A stretch of DNA of 60,000 nucleotides, taken from the NCBI RefSeq assembly GCF_963678635.1, contig NC_087064.1, positions 10,579,671 through 10,639,670 of the forward strand, given 5' to 3'. Positions 1 through 13,500 of the stretch are shown here, in pieces. Within the stretch, counting starts at the first letter, position 1; each line of letters starts with the position of its first letter. The notes below the pieces were generated by a model. It did not search any database, was not told the origin of the DNA, and was given only the letters and a program-made list of their open reading frames with translations. The DNA comes from Symsagittifera roscoffensis. Lineage: Eukaryota; Xenacoelomorpha; Acoela; Convolutidae. The translations under genes were made by a program, and so were the position numbers.

Positions 1-1255
1 CTGTCGACAAAAAACACAAGCAAACATAGCTTACTTCTTCATTCGCACGATGCAATCCTTAAAGTTAAAATGCCCAATGGTAACAATAGTACATCAAGCA
101 GACATGAAGGAAACCAACAAATGGCTGAGCAAACACAAACCAACACTAGATGGCCGCGAAACTAAAAGTATCAAGATTGGAAAAACCATCATCTGTAAAA
201 CATCGACGACCGTATTTCATTTAATATCGAGGAAATCAAAAAATATCAATCTTACGGGTACTAGGGAGTTTATATAGATTTTCCCTCGTATAGAAAAAAC
301 AACAAACAAACTGCTCCAGTTTTGCAGAGTCCTCTATCAAATGTGCAAGTAGCTGAAGCTGGCGCAATTTTTCGAAGCTTAAAAAACTTGCGTTTAACTG
401 GTTTCACAATACGGGATACTTGATTACGCCATTACAGACATAACATCAATCAAACCACTTGAAGCTAAAATTATAAGAATAATCAGAATAGGTTTTGGTT
501 ATTAAAGGTCAAAGTTAATAAGCAAACTACGAGAAAACTTTGCAGTTTTCTGATCAACCGAATTGCTCAGTCAAATTTCTGAAACTATTAAAAAAATGCA
601 TTACAAAACAGTGTGGTTTATCAATTCTAAAGTCAACCAAATGTGGTACTGAGATAATTCCTCTGCAGTTTAAGCGCACCGCAAACAAAAAAAAAAAATT
701 CCTAAACCTTGAACAAACAGCAAAATCATAAGAGACACCTTTTTAAATAACAATTAAGCCATTGTTTCACCTAGTTCTATCAGTTTTTCCAACTTTGCCA
801 CATTTCTTCAAAACAACAGCAAAAAATCAAATCATGCTTTACACCACAATTTTTAAGAAAGTTTCAACTTGGATAATAAAGTTCAATTGTAACTTTTTTA
901 AGAATATTTTTCTTTCGAATTCTTTAACTCGATCAAAAGTTTAAGTTTCGAGCAGCTTCATATCTTACTACGTGCGGATAATGCAAGATTTACTTTTTTC
1001 TGCCTGAGGCGTTTGAAGACAGACCATAAGATCTAATGGCGCCCTCTCAATCCATTTCAGTCAATTTTTTTTTGCTTATTTTTGTTTTAAATAAATTATC
1101 ATTAGATTAGATTGGAAACAAATTATTAATACTTTTATGTAAAGATTTTGCAATTTTTGTCGTTTTTTGTGAAGCAGGAACTGACCGGCAGGGGGAAAGC
1201 TCAGTGATATGCCATGCTACGAGCAGTAATTTTTATACTTTTCTTTTCAAAACAG
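1..1255. other. Intron/upstream sequence, no supported feature
   Basis: AT-rich sequence with several short open frames on the plus strand (for example 50-277 and 540-731). They show no recognisable domain, no good splice-site pair and low-complexity content. Probably intron of the host gene. I see no repeat family shared with the rest of the window. Confidence 0.5.
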
Positions 1256-1519
1256 GCGAGGTAGTAATGGACCAAGACATCTGGAGCAACTCTACGTCAG
1301 CTGAAATCATTCTCACTGAATTAAACGACAGCCTTTCTCTGAAACATGTTGACTGCTATACGGCGATCGGAGCGAGTTGTACCAATGTAAGCATAGAGGT
1401 GAAATTTAACAATTCTATTGTTCTGCATGGCTTGATCGCAGGAGAATCCTACTCAATTGGAGTAATCTTAGAAGACGACACTGGAAAAATTTACTACAAT
1501 GAAGCACATGTCTGTACGG
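1256..1519 (+). CDS. Host exon 1 of window: FN3-like module
   Basis: 88 codons, phase 1 at both ends. The acceptor follows a pyrimidine-rich tract ending 'caaaacag' and the donor is 'acgg|gtaaga'. The peptide starts EVVMDQDIWSNSTSAEI and carries the FN3 F-strand signature GLIAGESYSIGVILEDDTG. It contains several N-glycosylation sequons (NST, NVS, NNS) and a Cys pair in the middle. It is one complete FN3-like module in a single exon. The next intron holds the large antisense retroelement. Confidence 0.72.
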
Positions 1520-4500
1520 GTAAGAATTACTGCTTTACATAAAAATAAGCTAACGCCAAATTTCGTTCTGAGAAGATCCTGTAAACAAGGTCAGCTCCTA
1601 CCGCTATGGTTCATACTAAGTTATTTCCACCCCTATTAAGGACTAATTGAGACACCTGAAAAAATTGTATCTTCTAACCATGAAATTTGAACTCAAAAAC
1701 CGTAGTTTCCAAGGAAAAACTTTATTTGGTGACCTAAAAATCGTCAGGTGAAAAAAATTTATCGCAAGAAAATAATTTGTACTTATCTTCGAAACTCGGA
1801 ACAACAGTCTCCAAAAGTAGTGTTTTCTACTCTCAAAAAAATTGATATGGATTTTTTTCTTCGGATCATTTCGAGGCAAAACTGTGCACTGAATAGGGCA
1901 CAACTCGGTGTTTATAGGGCACTGTAATTCAGAGACAAGTCTTTGAACAGGTTTCAAAATGTACGTGGACTCCACTTACAAAACGATACCTGTAACGTAA
2001 AATTTGAACTTCAGTTTTTTTCGCAGATTCTGCAGAACGATTATAGCTAGTTTTTCTAGATTCCGCCAGTTTTCAATATAAGCTGGTTCCACAAAATTTT
2101 AATAGGAAGCTAATATGATATAACTGATTGTCTCAAATTGTAGGCGGTTACCTCAAAGTGTAAAGGTACAGGTTGAGATTGTTTGGGGGGGAGTAAACTT
2201 ACGATTTAAAAAATAAATTAATTTCTCTAAGCTTTTCACAGAGTTTTTGCATTGAATGTGTTTGAAAGACAGTTATTTATTCCAATCAATGTAGTTACGT
2301 GTTTAAAATTGCGAGGCTTACTGTTTTTCATACGTTCCATCAGTCAAGAAATTTTGTGGCCCCCAAAACCTCTCGCTAATATAATTTCTGTTATTTTTTC
2401 TCCATTGATTCTGTTCACGATTGAGTCCATTAGTAATAATCCGCAGTATTCATCCTCTCTTGGTAAAAATAGGTCTTTTCTTTGCTCAACTATTTCATGA
2501 TTTTGTCATTTATTTCTTGGTTGCGTTCATTGGTTTCGTCTGGTAGTTTAAAACGAGTTTTTTTGTTTTTGTTACGTTTTCTTTGTTCCTTTCTTATCTT
2601 TTTGACTTAATTACCCGTATTTTTAACTTTTTCCAGATCGAAAATGTTTTTTACCTTTTTCTCCTTTCTTGGTTGACGTCTCATAGGTCACATATGAGGC
2701 TTAAGAAAAATAAGCCCTATAACCATTGGCTCAAGAGTCAGGGACACTATCTCTTGTGTTTTTCTACCTCAAAAACGGTCGGAGCCAATTCGGTTCACTT
2801 GCGACATGAGACTACAACCCGTTACAGCTTAAAGGACACTACCAAAACATCCCCCCACTCTAGAAATAAGAACGTCCCCATATTTAGGTCTCAAAATACC
2901 CAAAATACACGAAAGCCGTTAAAAACCGGGTCGGAACAATCAATTAAGTTCCTTTTCGTTAGACAGTGAAACTTTGATCCATTTCAGATGGATCAACCTA
3001 AAACTCGCCTTATCTCAACATAAAAATCATAAAACACACTCAAGAAAACTAAATTGAGAACTCACATGTCGGCACACTCGAGAATTAGGGGTAATTAAAT
3101 TGATGAGCAACTCGAGAAATAACTATGATAACTTGAGGAGTTCAAAGATAATCAGTTTTAATAAGGGAAACAAGTTTTGACTCTAGAATTGAAGTTTTAG
3201 TCTGAACCATTGGGACACCCCAGCTGTCCACCTTTCCACTGAAGGTTCACTCTGGTTCAGCTCGAATAATTGTACTCTTCTCTCGCAATTGTCTCTTCTT
3301 CTATTTCAGGAAAAGACGGCTCTACAAGCGTTCTATTTTGTATCAGGAAATTGTGAATAGCAATTTCCCGCTGCTTTCTTAAGTACTTTCCCGCAATTGT
3401 AAATTCGGTCGTTCTGATTTTATTTTATAATGTTTTCAGTTGTCGCGAGAAAACTGAGCATAACAGGCTCCATTCAATTTTTTTTAAAAATTAAATTCCA
3501 CTCCAAAACCACGTATCTCGTGGTCCTCAAGGTCAAACTTCCAAATATGACCGACTGGCACAAACTCCCCGGACGCAAGATCGATGTCCTCATCGCGGGC
3601 TGTCGTCTGTTTTGAATCCCAGAAAACCGAGTGTTGCTCAAGTTACAGTGCCAGTGGTCATTTACAGAAGTTTGCAGCAGACTTAAGTTTATCTACACCC
3701 CAAAATTCACTACCATGTAAAATTTTCATACTATTGCTAAACAGCAATCAAAATCTGCATAAACCTGCACCTTTGAATTCTCTCTTTTTAAGCTAATGAT
3801 TTAAAACTTCTTTTGTCCCATTCAATCATGAAATTGTCATGCAGCATTTTGATTTATATAATAGGTCTAGCATCTTAATAACAATATCTTATTTGTTAAA
3901 ATTTCTTTTTCGTGAACCCAGATTTCATCCGAGTTCACCCTCGAGCCCCCTCCCTCTCAAGACTCAAGACTCTAGAATTTTCCTTTTGAGCCACTGGCTC
4001 ACCTTGTGTTCTTCGCCCTCGAGGTACCCGATCCAGATACTTTTGACACTGTGATCTGTTCCAATAGTGCTTCTTCGTCAACGGAGCTGATCACAATCTC
4101 CTCCCAAGCCTTCAGCTGTTCGTAGGATCGCATCCATTCCCTTTGCTCCTGCAATCTCTTCGCTTGATTGGACAAACTCTTCACCCTCGACTCTCGGTTC
4201 AAACAAAAGGAATCGTGAAGACTCAGGCTCACGTTCTTCGCCAAGTCTTCCTCTAGTATCGACTCTCTCGCCTTGGTGATATTTCTGGACACTCTACCAA
4301 CTCTTTTCCACCCCGTCGTGATCGCATTTCGATGGGTTAGCAGAGGTCTCTTGAAGGCCTCCGGTCCTATCTCGGCCTGGAACTGTCGATACTCCTTTTG
4401 ATATTTCCTCATATGATCTTTCGTTACTATGTATAACCAAGACGTCAACGTCGCTCGAAACCAAGGAAAGAACCTCAAGCGGCTCCATACGTGTCTGACC

Positions 4501-7500
4501 TCCATTGGTATGGCGAATACCTTGCATGCCGTTTCAAACAACTCGAGTCTCCTGCTGTAATCTATTGCGTATATCGACTCCGCGTCTTCGTTTCCCGATA
4601 TTTCGTTACATTTGCTTCAATCCATCTTAGAGCCAGCATCGTGCTCATCACCAAGAGCGTCACCTTTTGCCTGTCATCCGGTTGTCCTATCGACCAAACT
4701 TCTTCCACATCCCATACCAGGCAGAGGTTTGCGTGATCCGGATACCATACCGTTCGTGCCAGACAGTGGCGTGGGCATTCCCCATGTGTGATTTCATTGC
4801 TCCTAAGGTTGCGCTCTCCCGAGGCTGCCAGGAGAGGCTCGAGCTCCATCACCTTCTCAGGTATCGTATCGTTCTCCTCCATGTTTGGAGCACCACCCAC
4901 CGGTTTTACGATCACGTTTTGTTTCTCGTGGTTACTTGTGTTCTCATTTTCCAAGCTCAAAAGCTCTTCCCCCCAGATTTCACTCAAATCATCTCTCAGC
5001 TCTCTCGGCACTGTTCCTCGGATTTTTCTCTTCACCAGTCATGTATCGATTCTGCATCAAGAGGTGCTCTACTAGCAGCGTCTTCAGCCTTGCTGCACTC
5101 TTACATGAATAAGTGTCGATGCTCGAGTGGGTTTTCACCATCGACAGTGTCTCCCCATATTTCATTAATCGATGAAATGACACTAGTTCACCATGGGTCA
5201 GGAGTACCAGTGCTAGATATCCGTCAATCCGGAGTGTTTCCACGCCCCGACTGAACATAAAGGCTGGACCCATGTTAAATAAGTACCTCGGGTAAACCAT
5301 GTATAGTGCCAACAGCAGGCTGAGGGGCATGCTCAGTATATCTTGTACAAAGGCCCTAAAAATGGTCTCCTGTGCACAAAACACTCCAGCCATGAACTCT
5401 TTTCCCCAACAAGGACTCATGAACTTGAGAATCTCGTGATCGCTTCTCGTCCTCAGCTCACCCTTTGCGTGCTCCCTCCAGAATCCTCCGATTGTGACCT
5501 CGTTTGCAGCTGTGACGAACCTGGTCACTGTCATTTCCCTATCCTCGGCCACTTCCAACTGCTTCTCAAGAAAACTTCAGATTTGCTTCACGAGAGGTGG
5601 GGCATTCTCCTTTGTCTTATCCGTAGCGTTCTCCAGCCTTGGTGTCAGGAACGGCCACCAGCCTCTCTTTTGCGCCAGTCGATACACCATCGACTCCAGT
5701 TGCTTCTCCGTTGCAGCCACGTTCTTTCTTTCATTGCTCGGCCCTCTGGACCTACTGGTGGAACTCATGATCGTCAAATCCATGCTTTGAAACCACAAGC
5801 TGGCCGTCAAGTGACTTATTACCGGATGGTCGTCTCCGATGACCGGACTGAACTTGAGCTGTCTGGCGAAGTTCGATATTTCTAGCAAGAGGACCTCGTC
5901 CAACACAATGAGGATATCTGCTAATTCATAAAAACCCCTCAACGCGTGGGACACGTCCGCCCATGCCGCCGCCAGTTCCGACTTGCGAAGCCTCAGGTTC
6001 GTCGGTTCCTGTTCACGATTGGGAGCTGCCATCAGGATCCGCCACTCATTCCCCTCGGCTATTAAGATCAGAACCGCGTACACGATTTGCAGAGCGGGAG
6101 GCATGCTCGCGTATCCGGGGGATGTCGCGAAGACCACTCTCGTCTTGGACCCAAATCGGGAACTGACATTCTCTTGTACCTCGTTCATATAAGGTCTGGA
6201 TAACCTCCCAGATTTTCTTTGGCGCCGGCTCATCACCTTTGAGCTGCTCAAGAAGTCCTGTCGCATACAGGTGATCATTCATCCCTCAAACTGCAACAAC
6301 TCTGGCTCACAAGGCATCTCTGATTTTATTGCAACCACCAAGGTCAGCATTTGGTTCAATTCAGCACCCGGCAGCGAATATACCAGGGTTTCCGGCCAGA
6401 ATAACTTGGGGGACGTTCCCTCGAAGTCCGACCCTGCCACAATAATCACCCTCGCGGCAGCTGGATCCGCCCTGTCGTAAATGGTCAGTGTCTTGGCCAA
6501 CTGGGCACTCCCGCAGGGTTTCCCGTATCTCGGATCGTCTGCCAACCCCGCACCTTCGTAAGCAGCATCCGGCAGTTTCATCTCTTTCGGATCCAGTAGC
6601 TTGTCTACTACCCTCAGCTGCGCGGGGGTCGCCAGCCTGATTCTGGCAATACTGGTTCGGTGCTTAGGGGGCTCCACAATGATTCCCGGACTGCCCAGCA
6701 ACTTGAGAGGTCTGTAATTAATGGGTCCCATGATTGATCTTGTGGGAATCCCAGTCAGATCCACCGTTTCCATCATTCTTGCTCTTGAGAAATGCGTCTC
6801 GTGAGCCTTCAACCAGTCCACACACTGGAGCCTGCCCAAATCCTCGTGTGACACCTGCACGAGACCCAGAACCTCCGCCAACTCTTGCATACACTCCAGA
6901 TCCTCCAAATCCAGCTCTCTCACCTTCTCTAGGTATCTCATCCGGCTTGTTTCCGCCGGCCTCTCCACCCTCTTGCCTTCCACTACCACCACCGAGGACA
7001 CTGCTGAACTTTGAGGCGTTGGCGACATCGCCTCATCAGCCTCCGTTGGTACAGAACCTGGTAGCCTAGTATGACTACTCCTCGAGCTGTCTCTAGAATC
7101 GATTCTGGCCCCGAGGCGACTGGACAGATCTCTTGAGGCAAGGAAAGGAGGGTTTGGGGGTGGGCCGAATGTGAATTGGGCCGTCTCGAGCAAATCTGCC
7201 TCCAATGCACTTATGTGCCTTTGGAAAAAATCGTTCAGCCATTCCACTCCCTTAGGCCTATCGAAATGAATTTCATCTGAAGATGCATCGCTGGGAAAGG
7301 ACTGCTCCATTTGCTCTGCCACATCCAATAGCTTGATGGGAAGGACACTCTTCTGGTGTATTTGCCGGATTACCTCGTTCAAGTTCCGCACCTTCGTGTT
7401 CATCTCCATTGCGTGTTGGTCGAACTTCATATTATAAGGGACAGTACAAACTGTCAGTACAGCGGGATCCATCTGAAACCGTAGCTCCTCGAGGATACAG

Positions 7501-10500
7501 CTCAACTTATCATGTAATCTCATGACCTTCATTGCTTCACCCCTGGACACGTCATTAGTTCCAACCATCAAGGTCACCGTGTATACTCTTGTCATCCCTA
7601 GCAACTCGAGTGATGCCAATATCTGTGGTGTCGCGGCTCCAGAGAAACTCAGGATCCCAGTCTGCCAATGTGATTGAATCCGGGCCAGCACCCGCAGCAG
7701 GCTGTCCCCTATAATGAGGTCGACTGTGCCCTCCGGCACACGTGGCTGGTATGGTATTCCACCCAGGCCGCGTCATGGAAACAATCCCTCCTGACTCTTT
7801 GTGCCGCGCTCCAATCCATGCGATTTTGCCTGTGATACCTGCCTTCCGTGTTTTTCTTATAACTTGCAATCACCACGCTCCTGACCGGTTGCTCCCTCCA
7901 CGTCGAGGGTAGCTCCACTCTTGCTGGACTCTCACGACTTCGTAGTTGTAGTCTCTCGTTTAATTCCTTCAGACGTGACGAGCTGCCGCTCACCTGACTG
8001 CCGCTCGGGGTTGAACTCTGGGTATACCCAGGCAGTGCGACGTCCATTAACGGACGTATCGGTTGTGTCTCTAGGCCACGCAGGGATGACGTTGACTCGG
8101 TCGGTATCCATACCTCCAGCCCCTCACTCGTGTGTTCTCGAGCCACGCGGTCCAGGTTAAATCGTCCCTTTGATCTGGGGGCTTCGTCCACCTCCATACG
8201 TGACTCTGGCCTTGAGCCGGTAACTGTTCGCTCTTTGGGCCTGGCTCCCTTTTGCATATCGAGCTCGCGCTGTCGCTGCTGGATCCTCTCAAGTTCCGAC
8301 TTCAGCTGTTCACAATTCGCGGCATTCTCTCGCACCCTTTGTTCTTGCTGGTTCTTGGCCTTCAGCATCTCAAGTGTTCTCTGCGCTTGGTCCCTTTCGA
8401 TGACCGCCTGGTCCCTCTCCAGGTTAGCCTGATCTCTATCGAGCTTCGCTTGATCCCGGTCGAGGTTCGCCTTGTTCCTCTCCCTCTGTATCTTCTCAAG
8501 TTCTTTCTTCAGAGCACTGAGGTCCGGATACGCCTCTTCCGTTTGCTGCGCTCGCGTCATAGATGGTGTCTTTCTCGTGCTCTGGCCCGCTGATCTTGCT
8601 GATGGTCTGATCGGTAGTGGGAACTCCCCTGTGCCATACTCGGTGTTATTGCCCAAGCCAGGGTTCCTTGCCAAGTCGAATCCCCTCGTTCCAGGACAGC
8701 CATCTGGTTTGCTCTTGGTTGGATATTCCCTCAGTGGTGTAGCCGACCATCAACACAGCTTCTGTCGCAGACTCCCTGCATTCACCCTGTTCTTCTAGCT
8801 GGAGGATGGCGTTCAGCATCATCGCCATTCTCTCATTCACTTGGGTGTAATCCAGATCCCTCAGGCGTCTGTATAGCTCATCAAGCGTGGACCTCTTCAG
8901 GGCTGCGGGCATGAACTTCCAGAACCGTTCTGCCATTTCTATGATTTATAGATGATCTTGAGTATTAATCAACTTGTGAATTACCGTACCGTACCGACTT
9001 GAGTATTACCGTACCGACTTGAGTATTACCGTACCGTACCAACTTGAGTATTACCGTACCGACTTGAGTATTACCGTACCGACTTGAGTATTACCGTACC
9101 GTACCAACTTGAGTACTTGAGAAATATCTTTTTGCAAATATCTTTTGCAAGCGTTGATGATCACGAGTTTGTTCAAGACCTTCTTTTCTCTCTTTCACTT
9201 GAGTGTGGTTGAATTGTCAACTTTGTTTATCAAATCGATCTGAAAATAAAATCCATTTTAAGACTAAGATGTCATGTTCCGAATCTAAACCCCCCTTACC
9301 ATTATAGTTAAAACCTTATCCTTTTCATTCTACTAAAAAAATTCAATTGGAAGTTTTCTAAGAGCATGCAGATTCATTTTATGTTTTAGCACCGTCAATT
9401 TTCTAAAATTCAATTGTCATGCCAATCGCGTTTTAAGATCTTTTCACCTGTGCCGTGCCCCAATACCCAACTCGAGACCCCCATGTACCCAACTCAGGCG
9501 ATGCTCAAGTAGTATTTCTTGTGCAGATGTACTATTATCTCTGTTTCTGCGAAGACCACGTGCAAGATAGCATATAGTTCCCTTGGGCTCAACTTGCCCC
9601 TGTTTGGGTCATAGACCGGCATTGAGGCCTCCGTTATCCTTCTTTCAATCATGAAGTCTCGTAGTCTTGTTAGTGCCAACATCACGTGTTCAAGGTCGAT
9701 CGTGTTCCTGTCATTGACCCTCGTCACCAGGAAGCACAGGTACTTGCCTGGGACTTGCGCTACTGATGGGGGAAGCGCCGCTATTCCTCCGAGCCCCGGT
9801 CTCTGTCTGAATAGAAACTCCTCGTTCTGGTATTCTCTCTTGAAGTCGGCCTCCAGTCTTGACTTGAAACTCAAGTCCGCCGTGATACAGATCGCGCTAG
9901 TCCTGTTTGACAGGATGAAGTCGCTATCCGTTATCATGATGTTTTCCTAGTATTCATTGGGTATTTCAAATTTCGTTTTGAAATTCCGACCTATGGTAGG
10001 CTCTGGCTCTTCTTCATCCAGTTGCAATTCGCTCGTTTCTCTCACTTCCCTGAGTTTCTTTATCATCAAATTTTCGGTAGGGTAAGTCCTACCCCCACTC
10101 CCCGGACAAAAATATTTATCGACGTCCCCATCGAAGATGTTGGGTCTGAATTATCTGGCGGAATTTCGAGCGACCTGTCTGTTGCCGTCCAGCCGAAGAG
10201 AGGATCCTCTGTTTTCTTGTGTTTTTTCGATGACACGTTGACTTGTTGAATGCTTTGCCCTTCGCAGTTCTCGTTCTTGACTTCGCGCATCCATTCTAAT
10301 GTCCTCAAGTTCGTATTCTCCCTCCTTTCGATCTCGCTCTGTTCCAGGTCCGTCTCCAATTCTGGTGTCGAGTAGTCTTCCTGCGGATAATTTCCACCAT
10401 CATCAATAACTTGCCATTCATCTTCGGCTTCTAATTCGCCCGCACTCAGTAGTTCTTCGCCTAATTTGTCTGGCTGTATCTTATCAATCAAGAAGTAATT

Positions 10501-13500
10501 CCCGTACCTGTTGTACCTCATGCTTGTCCGTTTACGATTACGAGTCCTGGTCCCCGGTGGTATTGGTCGATCTGGCTCCATCCACTTTGGCACCTCATTT
10601 TGCTCCGGATCATTCCAGTCCTCCTCTACAAACAATCCTGCTTCAGAGTCCACCTCTATCTTTTCATTGTCGTCCAAACTCAAGTTCTTGTTGCCATCAT
10701 TTTTCTCTCTGGTGCCTTTTTCGTTCACTTCACACGCTGGCTCTACCACTCGGTACTCAAGACCCTCCATGTCCGGATTTAAGTGGGAACTTCATCTTCC
10801 TTGGGTCTTTTACTTGGAGGCATGCCAGGCAGGCATTCACCCATCTCTCGCAAGCTTTCCTCAATCCTGGCCAATCAAACCTGTGAAGTACTCTTTGTTG
10901 CATTTTGTCTATCCCCTGGTGCCCCATTTGATTGTGCGATCTGAATAGCACCTCTGTCTGATACAACTGTGGTAATATGATGAGGTTGTGCTTGTGTAAT
11001 ATCTTCTCCTCATCTTTTCTCTTGCAAGCTACCACCCCGTCAGCTGTGTGATAAAGTAAATCTTTCTTTTCCTTGTAGAACTGGCTCAAGATCTTGTAGC
11101 TGTCTTCTTCGAGTTCCCCTTTCTCCTTGGATCCCGTCCGGATCCATTTGGAGAGGTTACTTGTCATCTTGTCATTCTTTTGGGCTCTATTCAGGTCCGA
11201 CAGCCTATATCTCGCCTTGACATATTCCTTTAGTGCCATGATCTGTCCGTTCATTTCCCCAGGGTTGTGGATGTCATCATTCAGCTTCACGCATATTACC
11301 CTCTTCACGATCTTCATATCATCTTCTGGCACCAGATTTGTTCTGACATTTGAGTTGCATGATAGTTCCCTGAATGGTTTCCTCGAAACCGCAATTCTTT
11401 CAAGCTCTTCACCACCTCGTACTTCTTGTACGTCCAAATTGTACGTTCCTGAGAATGGATCTGTTTGTAATTCCCTGTTGCGGTGTCTAATCTTCTCTTC
11501 CGCCAATATCATGCGTAGACTATCCTGATTGTCGCTGCTCTCATCTGAGTCCTCATCCCATTCTTCACACTCCCCGGATAATTTTTCTTCTCCAGTTTCT
11601 TCTTCTTCCGTGGACATGGACCACTCCCCGGACTCTTGTCCTAGTCCCAGATGTTCAGCTTCTTCTTTGAACGCCACTTTCTTCTTCCTAACCTGAGTCT
11701 GCTCAAGAATGCTTTCAGGGATCTTGTCAACCAGTGACCGCACAACAACTTTGCCATGAGTAACACTTCCTCTTGAAGAGTCTGCATTGCCCACTGTTTC
11801 ACTCCTTCGCAGTATCGTGACTTCCGGTTCCTCCTTACCATTTTCTTGGATCACGGGTTTATCCTCTGCTAGTTTTTCGAGTAACCTCATTAAGTCATCA
11901 TCTATCTGTGCATCTCCCGTTTCTACCTGGTTAAGATCATAGCCTTTTGCCTTGAGCGTCTCCCTCACAATCTTAGACTTGAGTATGATCCCTATCGGCA
12001 TCCCTCGTTTCTTCTTCAAGACTGTCTTCTCCGGAGGTTCTTTTGGTAATTCGGGGTGATCTTCTATCGGTTTGTCTGATTTATCCAGCCATCTCGTGAG
12101 TGGAAGACTGTCGTACGTTTCCTTATCCATGAAGGAGAAGCCATCCTTGATTTCAGGTCTATCCGCCTCCCTCTGTTCTTGTCTCTCGTAGAACTCCGTC
12201 TTCTTACTCAAGCTGTCAGCGTTTTGATGTTTGTCTCGTGTTCTATGCTCAAGTATCATGTTTTACCCATCAAGGCGAACTATCCACCTCCCAATGTAAT
12301 TTGGTCCATTGAGTACGTCTTCAGCCAGCTTAGTGCCCTGTTGTCGACTCGCAGCTTGAATGGCTCGCTGCCTAGGTATGCTCTATACTTCTCGACAAAG
12401 GTAACCACCGCGAACATCTCTGCTTTCGGTGCCCCGTACTTCATTTCCGTGTCACTTAAGACTTTGCTTCCGTACGCTATTGGTCTCAAGACTGTTTTGC
12501 CGTTCCATTCTTGTTCTTGATGGAGCATTCCAGAAATCGGTACTACCGACGCGTCCAACATGTACATCCCTTTCTCAGTTGGCATACCTAGTGGTGCCTC
12601 ACACAGCTCTTTCTTTATTCTCTGGAATGACTCTTCTGCTGCGTTGTTCCACGTGAATTTCTTGCCCTTGTGTCTCATTAACTGTTGCATCGGGTATACC
12701 TTGTCTGCATAGCCTTTGATGAATTCTCTGTAGTAATTTGCAAAGCCAGGAAGTTCATCAACTGATGTTCCGTTTTCGCCGATTTCCAAGTTAGAACTGC
12801 TTCTACCGCATCTGGATCAGGTCTGATGCCGTGCCTGTCCACCATCCTGCCCAAGTATTTTATCGAATCCTTGAGTATCTCGCACTTTGATGGTTTACAC
12901 TTCAGCCCCGACCTCTTCATACATGCAAACACCTCGTCAAGTCTCTCAATGTGGTCTTCTAGAGTGCGCGTCGCTATTACCACGTCATCCACATAGCACA
13001 TTACCAGATTGCCATACTTCTTCGTCACATCTATTAGTGCGTGTGCCATCAATCGCTGAAATGTGGCGGTGGCATTGCAAAGACCAAACGGCATCCGTTT
13101 CCATTGAATAAGACCCAACTCGCAGGCGAACCCTGTCTTGTCCCTGTCCTGCTTCCTCAGCGGTACCTGCCAGAAGGCCGAACCTAAATCAAGAGTCGTA
13201 AAAAACTTTGCATCACCTAACTTCGAGAGGCTCTCATCAATCCTAGGTATGGGATAGGCATCCTTCACCGTGACAGAGTTCAGGTATCGAAAGTCACAAC
13301 ACAACCTCAATTGGTCACCTTTCTTTTCGGCCATCACTACTCAACACGCCCACGGTGATTTGGATGGTTCTATCATATCATACTCTAGTAACGTTTCGAT
13401 CTCTTTTCTACACACGCATCCGATTTGTGTGGGGTCATGCGCCTCGCCCCCTCCCTGTGCGGTACCGCATTCTCCTCAAGTTCTATTTCATGCTCGACAA

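Noticed and set aside
50-277. 75-residue plus-strand ORF as an upstream host exon
   Set aside because: No FN3 signature, no clean phase-1 splice-site pair, and a Lys-rich low-complexity composition.
8981-9120. Possible CRISPR-like array
   Set aside because: Repeats of 20-25 bp follow each other without unique spacers, in an animal genome and within a retroelement. It is an ordinary tandem repeat.
10511-10948. 145-residue plus-strand ORF rich in Ser/Pro/Leu
   Set aside because: Antisense shadow of the acidic Pol tail and integrase finger; typical of the complement of Glu/Asp-rich coding sequence.
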